Assembly: GCF_030066895.1 (NCBI RefSeq)
Contig: NZ_JASJAV010000002.1
Span: 124,001-188,000 of the forward strand
Reading direction: 5' to 3'
DNA length: 64,000 bases
DNA from: Breoghania sp.
GTDB taxonomy: Bacteria; Pseudomonadota; Alphaproteobacteria; Rhizobiales; Stappiaceae
In this document: positions 10,131-21,419 of the stretch, one piece after another
How positions within the stretch are numbered: position 1 is the stretch's first letter
Layout of the letters: each line of letters begins with the position of its first letter
Made by a program: the position numbers and the translations under genes
The notes under the pieces: model-generated
What the model saw: only the letters and a program-made list of their open reading frames with translations
Databases searched by the model: none
What the model was told of the DNA's origin: nothing

Positions 10131-11278
10131 TTGGCAAAGAAACCGATCGGTCCGATCAGACGGACCTTTGCGCCGTGGGACGACCCCGAGCAGCGTCTCT
10201 TTATCGAATTCAGTGATTTCACCAAGAAGTTCGGGGAACTCACCGCAGTCGACAACCTCAGTCAGACGATCTACGAGCGTGAGTTCTTCGCGCTTCTTGG
10301 CGGCTCGGGCTGCGGCAAGACCACTCTCATGCGCATGCTGACCGGTTTCGAGAGGTCGACTTCGGACGAGATCTACCTCGACGGCCAGAATCTGGCAGGC
10401 ATTCCGCCCTACAGGCGGCCGGTCAACATGATGTTCCAGTCCTATGCGCTCTTTCCGCATATGAGCGTGGAGGCCAATATTGCCTTCGGACTGAAGCAGG
10501 ACGGTTTTCCGAAGGCTGAGATCGCCGAGCGCGTGGCGGAAATGCTGCGCCTCGTCAGCTGGAGCCTTTCGGCAAGCGCAAGCCGCACCAGTTGTCCGGC
10601 GGCCAGCGCCAGCGCGTCGCGCTCGCTCGCTATCTCGCCAAGCGCCCCAAGGTTCTGCTGCTCGACGAGCCGCTTGCCGCCCTCGACAAGAAGCTGCGCG
10701 AGGAAACCCAGTTCGAGCTGACCGACCTGCAGATGGAGCTCGGCATGACCTTCCTGATCGTGACCCACGATCAGGAGGAGGCGATGACGGTCGCCGACCG
10801 GATCCCGGTCATGGATTCCGGTCATATCGTTCAGGTCGCCACTCCCGCCGAGATCTACGAGAACCCGAACTTCCGGTTCGCCGCCGACTTCATCGGCGAC
10901 ATCAACCTGATCGAGAGCAAGGTGATGGCCAAGAACGGCGAGACGACCCGCCTTCACGCCGACGATTTCGGCATCGATTTCGAGGTCGGCCAAACGACCT
11001 CGGCGGAGATCGGCGACACGGTCGCCTTCGGCATCCGGCCGGAAAAGATTGTCGTCTCGCTGGACAGGCTCGAGACGGCGGAATTCGCCGTGGAGGCGGA
11101 GATCTGGGATATCGGCTATCTGGGCGATGTCTCCACGCTCCATTGCCGCACCGAGGCCGGGCAGAGCCTGCCCGCCGGTATCGCCAACGTGACGCGGCTG
11201 GTGGAACGTCTGCTGACCTGGGATGACAAGGTCTGGATGACCTGGCGCCGCGATGCCGGTGTCATCCTGCGCAACTAG
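10131..11278 (+). pseudogene. potG: Putrescine ABC transporter ATP-binding protein PotG, one frameshift
   Basis: ATPase of the polyamine importer. Walker A is LLGGSGCGKTTLMRML, the Q-loop is MMFQSYALFPHM, the signature LSGGQRQRVALARYLA, Walker B VLLLDEPLAALD and the switch His VTHDQEEAM. A C-terminal TOBE-type domain follows (FGIRPEKIVV). One base is missing near 10555-10560, just before QLEPFGKRKPHQ, separating the nucleotide-binding half from the signature half. A TTG start at 10131 fits the N-terminus (MAKKPIGPIRRTFAPW); a later start is possible. The stop at 11278 is 11 bases before potH. Confidence 0.88.
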
Positions 11279-11289
11279 GGGAGGCGGCG

Positions 11290-12195
11290 ATGCGCGGTTT
11301 GCTCCAAGGGCTCGGTCGTACACAACTGGCGCAGAAGCTGGGCGGCAGGTGGCTGGTCATTGCCCTCCCCTATGCCTGGCTGCTGTTCTTCTTCCTCATT
11401 CCGTTTCTGATCGTCATCAAGATCTCATTCTCGCAGTCGGCGATCTCCATTCCTCCCTATTCGCCGACGATCGACCTGGCCGAAGGTTGGGCGAGCATCC
11501 GCGATGCGTTCTCGCAATTCTCCTTCGACAACTACGTCTGGCTGACCGTGTACGATCTCTACTGGAAGTCCTACCTGTCGAGCATCATGATCGCCGGCAT
11601 CTCGACGGTCATATCGCTCCTGGTCGGCTATCCGCTGGCCTACGGCATGGCGCGCGGGCCTTCCCACTGGCGTGCGACGCTGGTCATGCTGGTGATCTTG
11701 CCGTTCTGGACCTCGTTCCTGATCCGCGTCTACGCCTGGATCGGCATCCTGAAGAACGAAGGATTGCTCAACCAGTTTCTGTTGTGGCTGGGCGTCATCG
11801 ATGAGCCGCTGATCATCCTCAACACCAACTGGGCGGTCTATATCGGCATCGCCTATTCCTATCTGCCCTTCATGGTGCTGCCGCTCTACGCCACGCTGGA
11901 AAAGCTCGACATGAGCCTTCTGGAGGCGGTCGAAGACTTGGGCTGCCCGCCGTGGAAGGCGTTCTGGCAGGTCACTCTGCCGCTTTCGCTTCCGGGCATC
12001 GCGGCTGGTTGCTTCCTGGTTTTCATCCCGGCGGTGGGCGAATTCGTCATCTCGGACATCCTCGGCGGGTTCGATACACTGATGATCGGCAAGACACTGT
12101 GGGTGGAGTTCTTCCGCAACCTCGACTGGCCGGTCGCCTCCGCCGTGGCGGTGATCCTGGTCATTCTGATCGTGCTGTTCCAGAACCAGCAGTAG
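11290..12195 (+). CDS. potH: Putrescine ABC transporter permease PotH
   Basis: Inner-membrane permease with six predicted helices; the first is at about residues 22-45 (LVIALPYAWLLFFFLIPFL). The EAA-type coupling loop is visible as LEAVEDLGCPPWKAFWQVTL. GGGGAGG lies 5-6 bases before the ATG. The frame ends at TAG 12193-12195 after FQNQQ. In the same frame the sequence continues KMQERDG before TGA at 12217-12219, and PotH relatives usually carry such a short charged tail. The TAG may therefore be a late nonsense change that removes only about eight residues. Function could well survive. Confidence 0.9.
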   Translation: MRGLLQGLGRTQLAQKLGGRWLVIALPYAWLLFFFLIPFLIVIKISFSQSAISIPPYSPTIDLAEGWASIRDAFSQFSFDNYVWLTVYDLYWKSYLSSIMIAGISTVISLLVGYPLAYGMARGPSHWRATLVMLVILPFWTSFLIRVYAWIGILKNEGLLNQFLLWLGVIDEPLIILNTNWAVYIGIAYSYLPFMVLPLYATLEKLDMSLLEAVEDLGCPPWKAFWQVTLPLSLPGIAAGCFLVFIPAVGEFVISDILGGFDTLMIGKTLWVEFFRNLDWPVASAVAVILVILIVLFQNQQ

Positions 12196-12262
12196 AAGAT
12201 GCAGGAGCGCGACGGATGAGGGTGAGTGCTGAGAGGTTCGTGAGGTCGCCACTTGTTCCCTT

Positions 12263-12367
12263 CTCCCATGGGGAGAGGGCTAAGGTGAGGGGTGTCGGCC
12301 TCTCGTGGATACGGAGATCTCTCATCCCCTCACCCGGCACGTTCGCGCCGACCTCTCCCCATGGGAG
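12263..12367. repeat. Nested palindromic repeat between potH and potI
   Basis: Outer 16-base arms CTCCCATGGGGAGAGG (12263-12278) and its exact complement (12352-12367) enclose a second inverted pair GGTGAGGGG / CCCCTCACC (12284-12292 and 12326-12334). The element fills most of the 187-base gap inside an operon. It belongs to the class of short palindromic intergenic repeats common in Rhizobiales. No coding function. Confidence 0.7.
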
Positions 12368-12405
12368 AGGTGAGGGAGCATGCGGGCGACATGAGGGGGA
12401 ATTGC

Positions 12406-13188
12406 ATGAATCGCGGTATAAGCTGGTTCAACATCACCTCCATCGTGCTCGGCTTCGCCTTCCTCTACCTGCCGATCGTGATCCTGGTGATCTTCTCCTT
12501 CAACGCCTCCAAGTTGGTGACGGTGTGGGGCGGGTTCTCGACCAAGTGGTATGCCGCGTTGCTGCACAATCAGCAGCTTCTGGATGCTGCGTGGGTGACC
12601 TTGCGGGTCGGCTTTTCGGCCGCGACCATCGCCACGGTGCTGGGTACGATCGGGGCTCTGGTCATGGCGCGCATGGGGCGCTTTCCGGGCCGGTCGCTGT
12701 TTTCCGGCATGGTCTACGTGCCGCTCGTCATGCTCGACGTGATCCTAGGTCTGTCGCTGCTGCTGCTCTTCGTGACGATCAATCAGGACCGCGGTTTCTG
12801 GACGGTGATGCTCGCCCACACTACGTTCTGCATGTGCTACGTCACCGTGGTGGTCCAGTCGCGCCTCGTCGGCTTCGACCGTTCCGTGGAAGAGGCGGCG
12901 ATGGATCTCCGCTGTCCGCCGGTCAAGACCTTCTTCCTCATCACCCTGCCGCTGATCCTGCCCGGCGTTCTTGCGGGCTGGATGCTGTCCTTCACCCTGT
13001 TGCTGGATGATCTGATTATCGCCAGCTTCACCACGGGACCGGGCGCAACCACCTTGCCGATGAAGATTTATTCGCAGGTCCGCCTCGGCGTGACGCCGGA
13101 AATCAACGCGGTGTGCACGATCTTGGTGGGGCTGGTGACGGTTGGCGTGGTGACAGCCTCGATCACCACCAAACGCCGCGAGATCTGA
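12406..13188 (+). CDS. potI: Putrescine ABC transporter permease PotI
   Basis: Intact 260-residue inner-membrane permease, the second permease of the polyamine importer. Its first helix (VLGFAFLYLPIVILVIFSF) lies near residues 12-30, and the EAA coupling loop reads VEEAAMDLRCPPVKTFFLIT. Start 12406 was chosen because MNRGISWF is preceded by a G-rich Shine-Dalgarno (AGGGGGA). It is the only clearly undamaged transport gene of the potFGHI set. Its 3' end meets the degraded 3' end of an AsmA-like gene on the other strand. Confidence 0.92.
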   Translation: MNRGISWFNITSIVLGFAFLYLPIVILVIFSFNASKLVTVWGGFSTKWYAALLHNQQLLDAAWVTLRVGFSAATIATVLGTIGALVMARMGRFPGRSLFSGMVYVPLVMLDVILGLSLLLLFVTINQDRGFWTVMLAHTTFCMCYVTVVVQSRLVGFDRSVEEAAMDLRCPPVKTFFLITLPLILPGVLAGWMLSFTLLLDDLIIASFTTGPGATTLPMKIYSQVRLGVTPEINAVCTILVGLVTVGVVTASITTKRREI

Positions 13189-13189
13189 C

Positions 13190-14675
13190 GCCAGCGCGAC
13201 GAACGCCTGGCGGCCCCATCGTCGTAAGTGCGTCGGCGGCTCAGCTCTTCCGAGGCGGCGGTGTCGGCCGATGCGGTCACGCGTCCCTTGGCCGAGGCAG
13301 CGAGGTCTCCGACGGTCAGGCCTGATGCGGAGAGATTGAGAGAGCCTTGCGCCGTCCCCGCAATCGGCCGCGTTTTCCAGGCATCGAGCGGCAACGTGCT
13401 GAGGTCTATGTCGTGCGCGGTGAGATCGCTGGTTACCGAAACCGTCTTGGCGGGGCTGTCGTCCTGATCGCCGCTGTGCTCGGTGGTCGTCGCAAGACGT
13501 GCGGTGATGCGGCCGCCGTAAAGCACGGCCTCTCCGATCTCCAGCGCCATGTTCCCGCCTCGGATGAGGAAGGAGGCGGCCGTGCGCCCGATGCGCGCTG
13601 CTCCGATCCGGACCTGGCGGACGGAAAGCTGCACGTCGATATCGGCCGCCGCCATCTCCGCCACGGGGATCTCGAAGCCGCTCATCTTCTCAAGATCCGC
13701 GCCATGCAGCCATTCGGAGAAGTCGCCGGAAAGATCGAGCTTCTCGAAGTCGAGCGTTCCCTGGACGGAGGGTCGCTTGCCGCGCCAGTCGAGTGCGATC
13801 AACCCGTTGCCCACGTTGCCGTCGAGCTCACGTTGGTGCGGTCGAGAACCACCCCGTCCGCATTGGCGCGCGCTTCGCATTCCAGCGAGAAGGGCCCGAG
13901 CGTTGCGCCTTCGCCGGGATCCCGTCCCGTCCAGGCGAGCAACCGGCGCAGGTTCGGCGCCACGATCGAGGCCTGTCCGTTCGCCTGCAGATTGCCCGAC
14001 CCCAGCAGCACGCCCTCGAAATCGGCGCGAAGCGGCGTGGAGATGAGCGACAGGTTGAGCGTTCCCTCGCCGGAACCGGAGAAGACGGCCGTGTCGGAAA
14101 GCCTGGCGCGCAACTCCACCGGCTCCTCGTGCCAGATGAAGGAGGCTGACAGTGCCGCCTCGCCGTGTGCCTCCGGCCAGGACAGCGTTCCGTTGATCCG
14201 CGAAATGCGTTCCTCGCTATCGCCCGGCTCAAGAATGGTGACACTGCCGTCTTCGATGCGCAGATTGTTTGGTGGCGAACGGCCATTGGGACGGGTTACG
14301 TCGCAGGTTGGTTACCGCGAACACTGACGAGCCCGCATCGGCGACGATTTCGGGTTTGCGCAGCAGGAACCGCGACAGCACGATCTGGCCCTTGAGGAGC
14401 GGCAACCACTTGATTTCCGCTTCCACGGCGTCGAAATGGGCGGTCATTTCCTGGGCGGCGTTACGCGCTGGCACACCCGGCAGCACCATCGACAGACCGG
14501 CGGAGAAGGTGACGTGCGGGCGGCCTTCGACCTCCACTTCCGTGCCCAGCCAGTCCGACAGGATGGCGGCGATGCGGTCCTTGGCGAGTTCCGTGGACAC
14601 CAGCAGCGGCAGTGCCGCGAAAAAGGCGGCGATGACCAGGACTGCGAGACTGGCGGCAATCAGCCAGCGTTTCAT
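13190..14675 (-). pseudogene. AsmA-family envelope protein, frameshifted and 3'-truncated
   Basis: AsmA/YhjG-type proteins are anchored in the inner membrane and span the periplasm, with roles in envelope lipid handling. The start at 14675 gives MKRWLIAASLAVLVIAAFFA, a single N-terminal membrane anchor, then SDWLGTEVEVEGRPHVTFSA, typical of AsmA. Frameshifts are visible near 14280 and near 13805. Homology-like sequence (LSASGLTVGDLAASAKGRV) fades at about 13270 and the open frame then runs into potI on the opposite strand, stopping at 13068. The C-terminal part therefore seems lost. The left boundary given is approximate. Confidence 0.75.
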
Positions 14676-14895
14676 CGGTTTTCCCTGCAATCGCGCGAGA
14701 TTACGCCATGACGGCGGCATAGGAAGTCTCGGGCGCTATCGCAAGCGATTTGTTGCGCGGTTACACGCTTGTCCGCTTTATTTGACAATGCTAATCGGAA
14801 CGCATTGTGCACACATGAGAGACCTGTCTGCTCCGGCGGTCCCTGCGGGCCGACCTTGACCAGCGTCAGGTTGAGCCGGCGCTGGAGGGGATCGC

Positions 14896-16838
14896 ATGAA
14901 TCAGAACGAGCCGCTGTGGGCTCCGACGCCGGAGCGCGTCGAAGCATCCACTATCCACAAGTTCATCGCCTTTGTCGAAGAGCGCGGCGCGCCGAAGCTC
15001 GCCGACTATGATGCCTTGCACGCCTGGTCTGTGGCGGAATCCGGCGCATTCTGGGATGCGGTCTGGGATTTTTGTGTCGTTATCGGCGAAAAGGGCGAGC
15101 GGCTTGTGGAAAATGTCGAGGCCATACCGGGAGCGGTGTTCTTTCCCGACGCAAAGCTCAATTTCGTGGAAAATCTGCTGCGCAAGAGCGGGCCGGAGGG
15201 TGCCCTCGTCTTTCGCGGCGAGGACAAGGTGGAGCGCCGCCTGTCATGGGACGAACTGCACGCCCTCGTCTCGCGCTTGCAGCAGGCGCTGAAGGCGGCG
15301 GGTGTCGGTATCGGCGACCGGGTTGCCGGCATGATGCCCAACATGCCCGGGACTATCGCCGCGATGCTGGCCGCCACCTCGCTCGGAGCCATCCGGTCGT
15401 CGTGTTCGCCCGATTTCGGCACCCGCGGCGTGCTCGACCGGTTCGGCCAGATCGAGCCGAAGGTCTTCGTCGCCTGCGACGGCTACTGGTACAACGGCGA
15501 GCGCATCGAGATCGCCGGGAAACTGGCGGAAATCGTGCCTGGTCTGCCCACACTCGAGGCTGCTGTCATCGTGCCGTATATGGGCGAGGCGGAAACGGTC
15601 GCGGCCAGTCTGCCGAAAGTCGTTGCGCTCGATGATTTCCTGGCGCCGTTCAAGGCTCTTCCCGTCACCTTCGAGCGGCTGGAAATGACCCATCCGCTCT
15701 ACATCCTATTTCCTCCGGCACGACCGGCATTCCCAAATGCATCGTCCATTGCGCGTGCGGTATGCTGTTGCAGCATCTGAAGGCACATCGCTTCCACTGC
15801 GATCTTGCCCCCGGCGACCGGCTTTTCTACTTCACCACCTGTGGTTGGATGATGTGGAATTGGCTGGTGATGGGCCTTGCCAGCGAACTCACGCTGCTGC
15901 TCTTCGACGGCTCGCCCTTCGCTCCCGGCCCCTCGGTGCCGTTTGATTACGCGCAAGACGAGCGCATGACCCTGTTCGGCACGTCGGCAAAGTTCATCGA
16001 CGCGCTGAGCAAGGAAGGGCTGCGACCCATGGAGACGCACGATCTCTCCACCGTGCGCACCTTCACCTCGACCGGCTCACCGCTTGCCCCGGAAAGCTTC
16101 GGCTACGTCTATGAAGCCATCAAGCCGGGTGTCCATCTGACCTTCATGTCCGGGGGAACGGACACCGCCGCCTGTTTCGTGCTCGGTATCCCGACGAAGC
16201 CCGTTTGGACCGACGAGATCCTGGGCCCCGGCCTCGGTATGGCGACGGACGTGTGGGACGACGACGGCAAGCCGGTGAGGGGAGAAAAGGGCGAACTGAT
16301 CTTCACCCGACCCTTTCCCTCCATGCCGGTGATGTTCTGGAACGACGAGGACGGCAGCAAGTACCATGGCGCCTATTTCGAGCGCTTCGACAATGTCTGG
16401 TGCCACGGCGACTTCGCCGAATGGACAGAGCACGGTGGCATGATCATCCACGGTCGGTCCGATGCGACGCTCAATCCCGGCGGCGTGCGCATCGGCACGG
16501 CGGAGATCTTCAACCAGGTGGAGCAGATGCCGGAGGTGATCAAGTTCCTCGCCATCGGCCAATCCTGGGACAACGACGTGCGCGTCGTTCTCTTCGTCAA
16601 GCTCGCCGAGGATCATCTGGTGCTGGACGAGGCGCTCGAGAAATCGATCAAGGCCCGCATCCGGTCCGGCGCATCTCCGCGCCTCGTGTCTGCCCGCATC
16701 GTCGCCGTCGACGACATTCCGCGCACCAAATCCGGCAAGATCTCCGAGCTCGCGATGCGCGACGTGGTGCACGGTCGCGAGGTCAAGAACCAGGAAGCGC
16801 TCGATCTTTTCCGCGACCTGCCGCAACTGGGGCGATAG
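14896..16838 (+). pseudogene. aacS: Acetoacetate-CoA ligase, one frameshift
   Basis: ANL-superfamily ligase activating acetoacetate to acetoacetyl-CoA with ATP, linked to ketone-body and polyhydroxybutyrate metabolism. About 648 codons once corrected, the normal length. The start has GGAGGGG seven bases upstream. The N-terminal part includes LWAPTPERVEASTIHKFI and GDRVAGMMPNMPGTIAAML. One base is missing near 15711, inside the AMP-binding loop (read as SSGTTGIPK after correction). The rest is complete: [33 protein letters not shown] and the catalytic-lysine region RTKSGKISE. Phasin genes elsewhere in the window support a PHB link. Confidence 0.9.
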
Positions 16839-17197
16839 GCGGAAACCTCTCGGCTCCGGGCCTGTGGTGTCCGGAGCCGGCCGGCGTTGTTTCCTGCCAT
16901 GTTACACGCCCGCATGAAACGTTCCGCCCCGTCCGCTAAACGTCCCAAATGCACGCTATTTCGGGATGCGCGGGTCGCGGATTTCTGTGATCTTCGGTGC
17001 GGTGAGGACAGGGAATTATGTCATAAATACTTATAAAAATCGATATTTTCATTATTATATTAACGGCTTGTAAACCCGCCTTTCAGTATAAACCCGCATT
17101 ATAAATACGAGTGATTCTGACCCTTGGTGCGACGGAAATGGCACATTCTCTCGTATCTGTTAGTGCTGTTCTACAGGGGTAAGGGTATGGCGGGGTG
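16839..17197. other. Intergenic region downstream of aacS
   Basis: A weak terminator-like hairpin lies at 16852-16878 (GGCTCCGG ... CCGGAGCC, no long T-run). The stretch 17020-17110 is strikingly AT-rich for this genome and probably holds the promoter of the GGDEF-EAL gene. A TTAA-N7-TAAA sequence near 17073 is only a partial CtrA-like site. No gene seen. Confidence 0.5.
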
Positions 17198-19415
17198 ATG
17201 ACGTGCGCGACTAGTCTTCGCAGGTTTCTTGCGTTGTTATGGTTTCGTCGTATCAGCGTTAGCCTGCGTGCACGCTTCATCATGCTCGTCGTCGGGCTGT
17301 TCGCCGGGTTGACGGTCACCATGATTGTGGCCACGAGCTATCTCGATCTGCGTGAGGAAGACAAGAAGTCGATCGACAATGCCGCCACGGTGGCAACCAC
17401 CGTCGCCCGCCTCGCCACTACAAATCTCATCAGCCGCAACTACCTGACGCTCGAACGGGAACTGGAGAGCATCGCCGCCGATCCGATGGTCCATCGGGTG
17501 CGGGTCTTCGATGCCGTTCACCACATCAATGTCGACGGCGCTTTCGCCTCCTCCTTCATCGACGATATGGTTCCGCCGATCGCCACGGCCACGGTTCTTG
17601 AATCCGGTCTCCGCGATGTCCAGCTGACGGACGACATGGTGGAGATCACCATGCCGATTACCTCCGGCGACGATGGCCCTCCGCTTGGCGTCGCTTTCGT
17701 TGCCTTCGTTCGACCGGATGTCTTCAAGGTCGTAAACGGTATATGGCAGAGCAGCGCTCTCATCGCGGCCTTTCTGATCGCCGGGGCGATGCCGCTCACC
17801 TTCTATTTCGGCAGCGGGTTCCTGCACCCCGTCCGGCATCTGACGTGGATCGCCCATCGGGTCAGCACCGGTGATTTCGATGCGCCCTTTCCGGTGGAAC
17901 GCAGGGACGAGATCGGCGTGCTGGCTCGCGCCTATTGCGAGATGGTGCGCACCATTCGAAGTAACATGGAGCGCATTTATCAACTTGCCTTCGTCGACAG
18001 CGTCACCGGGCTGTGCAATCGCGAGTGCTTTCGAAACGAGATGGAGCGTGCGGTCGCGGCAGCCGAGCGCGAGAAGGCGATCTTCGCCGTCCTGTTCATC
18101 GATCTCGACCGCTTCAAGCTGGTCAACGACACGTACGGCCACGATACCGGCGACAAGCTCCTTGCAGCCGTCGCCATGTGCCTCAGCAAGGCAGTGTGCG
18201 GGGAAGACTGCGATATCGGAGATTGCGTGCGCAAGAGTTCCGCGGCTCATTCGGCCTCCTCGTCGGCATCCGCAAGGGATAAGGCCCGGCCGCTGACCAT
18301 GCCGGAGGCCCCGATCATCGCGCGTCTGGGCGGCGATGAATTCGCCGTCTTCGTACCCGAATGCCGAACCCAGGCGGAGGCGGCACGGGTGGGGGACGCC
18401 GCTTTGATGTCCGTTCGCAACACCGGAGCGGTCGACGGCATTCCCTTTGTGCTCGATGCCTGCATCGGCATTGCCCTTTATCCGCGCGACGGCCGCACCT
18501 ACACGGTCTTGCTGAAGAACGCCGATATCGCCATGTACGCCGCCAAGCAGATCGGCGGCACGGGATGCTCCTTCTACAATGCCGAGGTTGACCGCGCGGC
18601 CGCCGACCGGGTGTGGCTTGGAGGCTGAACTTCAGCAGGCGATCGAGCGTGACGAGCTGGTGCTGCACTATCAGCCGCAGGTCGGTGCGGGCTCAGGTGT
18701 GCTCGTGGGCGTGGAGGCGCTGATCCGCTGGCGGCAACCCGAGCGCGGCCTGATCGGGCCGGGAGCTTTCATCGGAGTGGCGGAGGAGACGGGGCAGATC
18801 GTCGAGATCGGCCGCTGGGTGCTGCGCAAGGCCTGCGAGCAATGCGTGGTCTGGCATGCCGACGGTCTCGACCTGCGCATGGCGGTCAACATCTCGCTGG
18901 CCCAGTTCCGCGATCCGGAAGGCTTTGCCGGAATGGTCATGTCGGCGGTGGAAGATGCCGGGCTCCCGCCCGCGCTTCTGGAAATGGAAGTGACCGAATC
19001 CATGGCAATGCGGGATGCGGCGGAGGTCTCGCGGATCATCGATTCGCTGCGCGAGGCGGGCATCCGCTTTGCCATCGACGATTCCGGCACCGGTTACTCC
19101 AGCCTGGTCCAACTGACGCGGCTTCCCTTCGACATTTTCAAGATCGATCGCAACTTCACCGCAGGTATCGGGACCGATCAAAGCGCTGAGGTCATCGTCC
19201 AGACGATCCTCGCCATGACCAAGAGCCTTGATTACGAGACCGTGGTCGAAGGCGTGGAAACCTACGAGCAACTGACCTTCCTGAAGAGCCACGGTTGCAC
19301 CATGGCGCAAGGCTTCCTGGTGGGAGAGCCGGTGCCGCGCGAGGCGATGGAAGTCTGGATGAGTGTCCTGCGCCACGGCGACATCGTCATCTGCGACTAC
19401 GACAATCTCGACTAG
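17198..19415 (+). pseudogene. Membrane GGDEF-EAL cyclic di-GMP protein, one frameshift between domains
   Basis: Two membrane segments (about residues 28-48, FIMLVVGLFAGLTVTMIVAT, and 188-210) bracket a periplasmic sensor region. A HAMP linker follows, then GGDEF (FIDLDRFKLVND ... ARLGGDEFAVF) and EAL (VEALIRW, VNISLAQFRD, IDDSGTGYSS, VVEGVE). The GGDEF domain carries an unusual ~45-residue insertion with three closely spaced cysteines (VCGEDCDIGDC). An extra G near 18615 breaks the frame exactly between GGDEF and EAL, so a truncated cyclase could still be made. Key residues of both domains look intact. The ATG at 17198 follows a G-rich stretch; GTG 17195 is an alternative. Confidence 0.85.
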
Positions 19416-19466
19416 GGCAAGCCTCCCCGGGATACGAGACGGTAGGCCGCCGGTGACGTCTTGCGG

Positions 19467-21289
19467 TCAGGCGGAAGGCGCGGAGCGCTTTTCGATCGGC
19501 AGGATCGCCGGGAAATCTTCTTTGGTCAGAGATTCCTTGTCCAGCAACAGGTTCGCCCCCGCGTCCAGATCGCTGCGATGCTCGTTCAGGATATCGATGG
19601 CGCGCTGAAAGGCGGCCTCGACGCGTGCCCGGACCGCAAGGTCGATCTCGCGCGTGGTCTCTTCCGCGATCTCGCGTTGTTCGATCATCGGTTGGCCGAA
19701 CTGGCTCTGGCGTGGGGCGAGATAGACCCGGTTGCCCAGTTCCTCGTCCATGCCGTAGCGCGCTACCATTTCGCGCGCGATATCCGTTGCGCGCTGCAGG
19801 TCATCGGACGTTCCGGTGGAAATCTCGCCGAACACGATCTTCTCTGCTGCCCGCCCGCCCATCAGCACTACCATGCGTGCATCCAGATTGGCGACTGTCA
19901 TCAGGAAACGTTCCTCGGTCGGGCGCTGCATGGTGTAGCCGAGCGCACCCACCCCGCGCGGGATGATCGACACCTTGTGAACCGGATTGACCCCCTTGAG
20001 GTTCGCCGCCACAAGTTCGTGCCCCATCTCGTGATGGGCAACGCGCGTGCGCTCGTCCGGCGACAGCACCCGGCTCTTCTTCTCTATACCGGCCACGACG
20101 CGTTCCATGGCCTGCGTGAAGTCGTCCATCGTCACCGAGGATTCTCCGCGCTGGGTCGCCAGAAGCGCGGCCTCGTTGATGAGCCCGGCGAGATCGGCTC
20201 CGGAAAATCCGGCGGTTATCTGCGCCACCTGATCGAGGTCTACGTCCTCGTCCGGTTTGATGTTGCGGATATGCACGTCGAGGATCTGACGTCGTTCCAC
20301 GCGGTCCGGCCGGTCGACCAGCACCTGACGATCGAACCGTCCCGCACGCGTCAATGCCGGATCGAGGATCTCCGGCCGGTTCGTCGCCGCCAGCAGGATG
20401 ATGCTGGAGGAGGGATTGAAACCACCGAGCTCCGACAGAAGCTGGTTCAGCGTCTGCTCCTTCTCGTCGCTGCCGCCCGTCGGATTGGCGATGCGCGAAC
20501 GGCCCAGCGCATCAAGCTCGTCAATGAAGACGATGGCCGGCGCCTTCTTGCGCACCTGTTCGAACAGGTCGCGCACGCGCGCAGCGCCCACGAACATCTC
20601 CACGAATTCGGAACCCGAGATGGAGAAGAACGGCACCCCGGCCTCGCCCGCCACCGCGCGCCAGCAGCGTTTGCCGGTGCCCGGAGGTCCAACCAGCAGC
20701 GTGCCCTTGGGTTCGTGCGCGCCGAGGCGGCCGTATTCCTTCGGGTTCTTCAGAAAGGCCACCACTTCCTGCAATTCGCGCTTGGCCTCGTCCACGCCCG
20801 CCACGTCGTCGAAGGTCACCCGGATGTCCTTCTCCACATAGACCTTGGCCTTGGACTTGCTGACCGTCACGAAGCCGCCGAGCCCGCCCTGGTTCTTGGC
20901 GATGCGTCGAAACACGAACATCCAGACGGCGAAGAAGAAGACGAGCGGCAAGATTCACGAAAGAGATCGGATAGAAATGTGTTCGTCACCACTCCGCGAT
21001 AAGTGACGTTGTACTTGTCGAGAAGCTGGGAGATGTCCTTGTCGACGCGCACCGTCACGAAGCGATGGCGATCGTTGTCTTTGGGCTTCTTGTAAGTGCC
21101 CTCGATCGTGTTCTCGTTGACCCAGATTTTGGCGACCTGGCCCTGCTGCAGCAATTGCTCGAACTGTGAATAGGGAACTTGCTCGACCGTCTTGTAGCTC
21201 ACCCACCATGACTGGAAGAGGAAGAACCGGAGCATCGCGGCGAGCGCGTACCAGATGTTGAACTGGGTCTGCTTGTTGGGGCGGGCCAA
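19467..21289 (-). pseudogene. ftsH: FtsH-type ATP-dependent zinc metalloprotease, frameshifted (probable second FtsH)
   Basis: Membrane-anchored AAA+ protease. The N-terminal helix and periplasmic region (SYKTVEQVPYSQFEQLLQQG) and AAA region (FDDVAGVDEAK, Walker B IVFIDELDALG, ATNRPEILDPAL) are recognisable, as is the zinc site HEMGH. A frameshift near 20960 plus an in-frame TGA at 20955-20957 (Trp expected in SWILPL) separate anchor from ATPase. Walker A reads GPPGTGKRCWRAV instead of GKTLLARAV: two compensating small deletions remove the Thr after the P-loop Lys. Two residues are also missing in VGAARVRDLF. The TTG at 21289 has GGAG seven bases upstream. There is no tilS or glmM nearby, so this is probably not the housekeeping copy. 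Confidence 0.85.
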
Positions 21290-21419
21290 GGGCAAACTCC
21301 TTGAGCGTCGGGCGGGCGGGACGTGGACGCGCCGGGAACGGTGACAATAGAATTTACAATAGGTGTTGATCGAGGCGATTTCACCTCACCAGCGACAATT
21401 TGACTATGCTTTTCTGCGC

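Noticed and set aside
15925-15970. FDYAQDER stretch in acetoacetyl-CoA ligase as an inserted mobile peptide
   Set aside because: The family naturally has a similar FDYA...GTSAKF segment here, so no insertion is needed.
19461-21002. 513-residue plus-strand ORF opposite ftsH
   Set aside because: Shadow of the AAA+ coding strand; no protein-like features.
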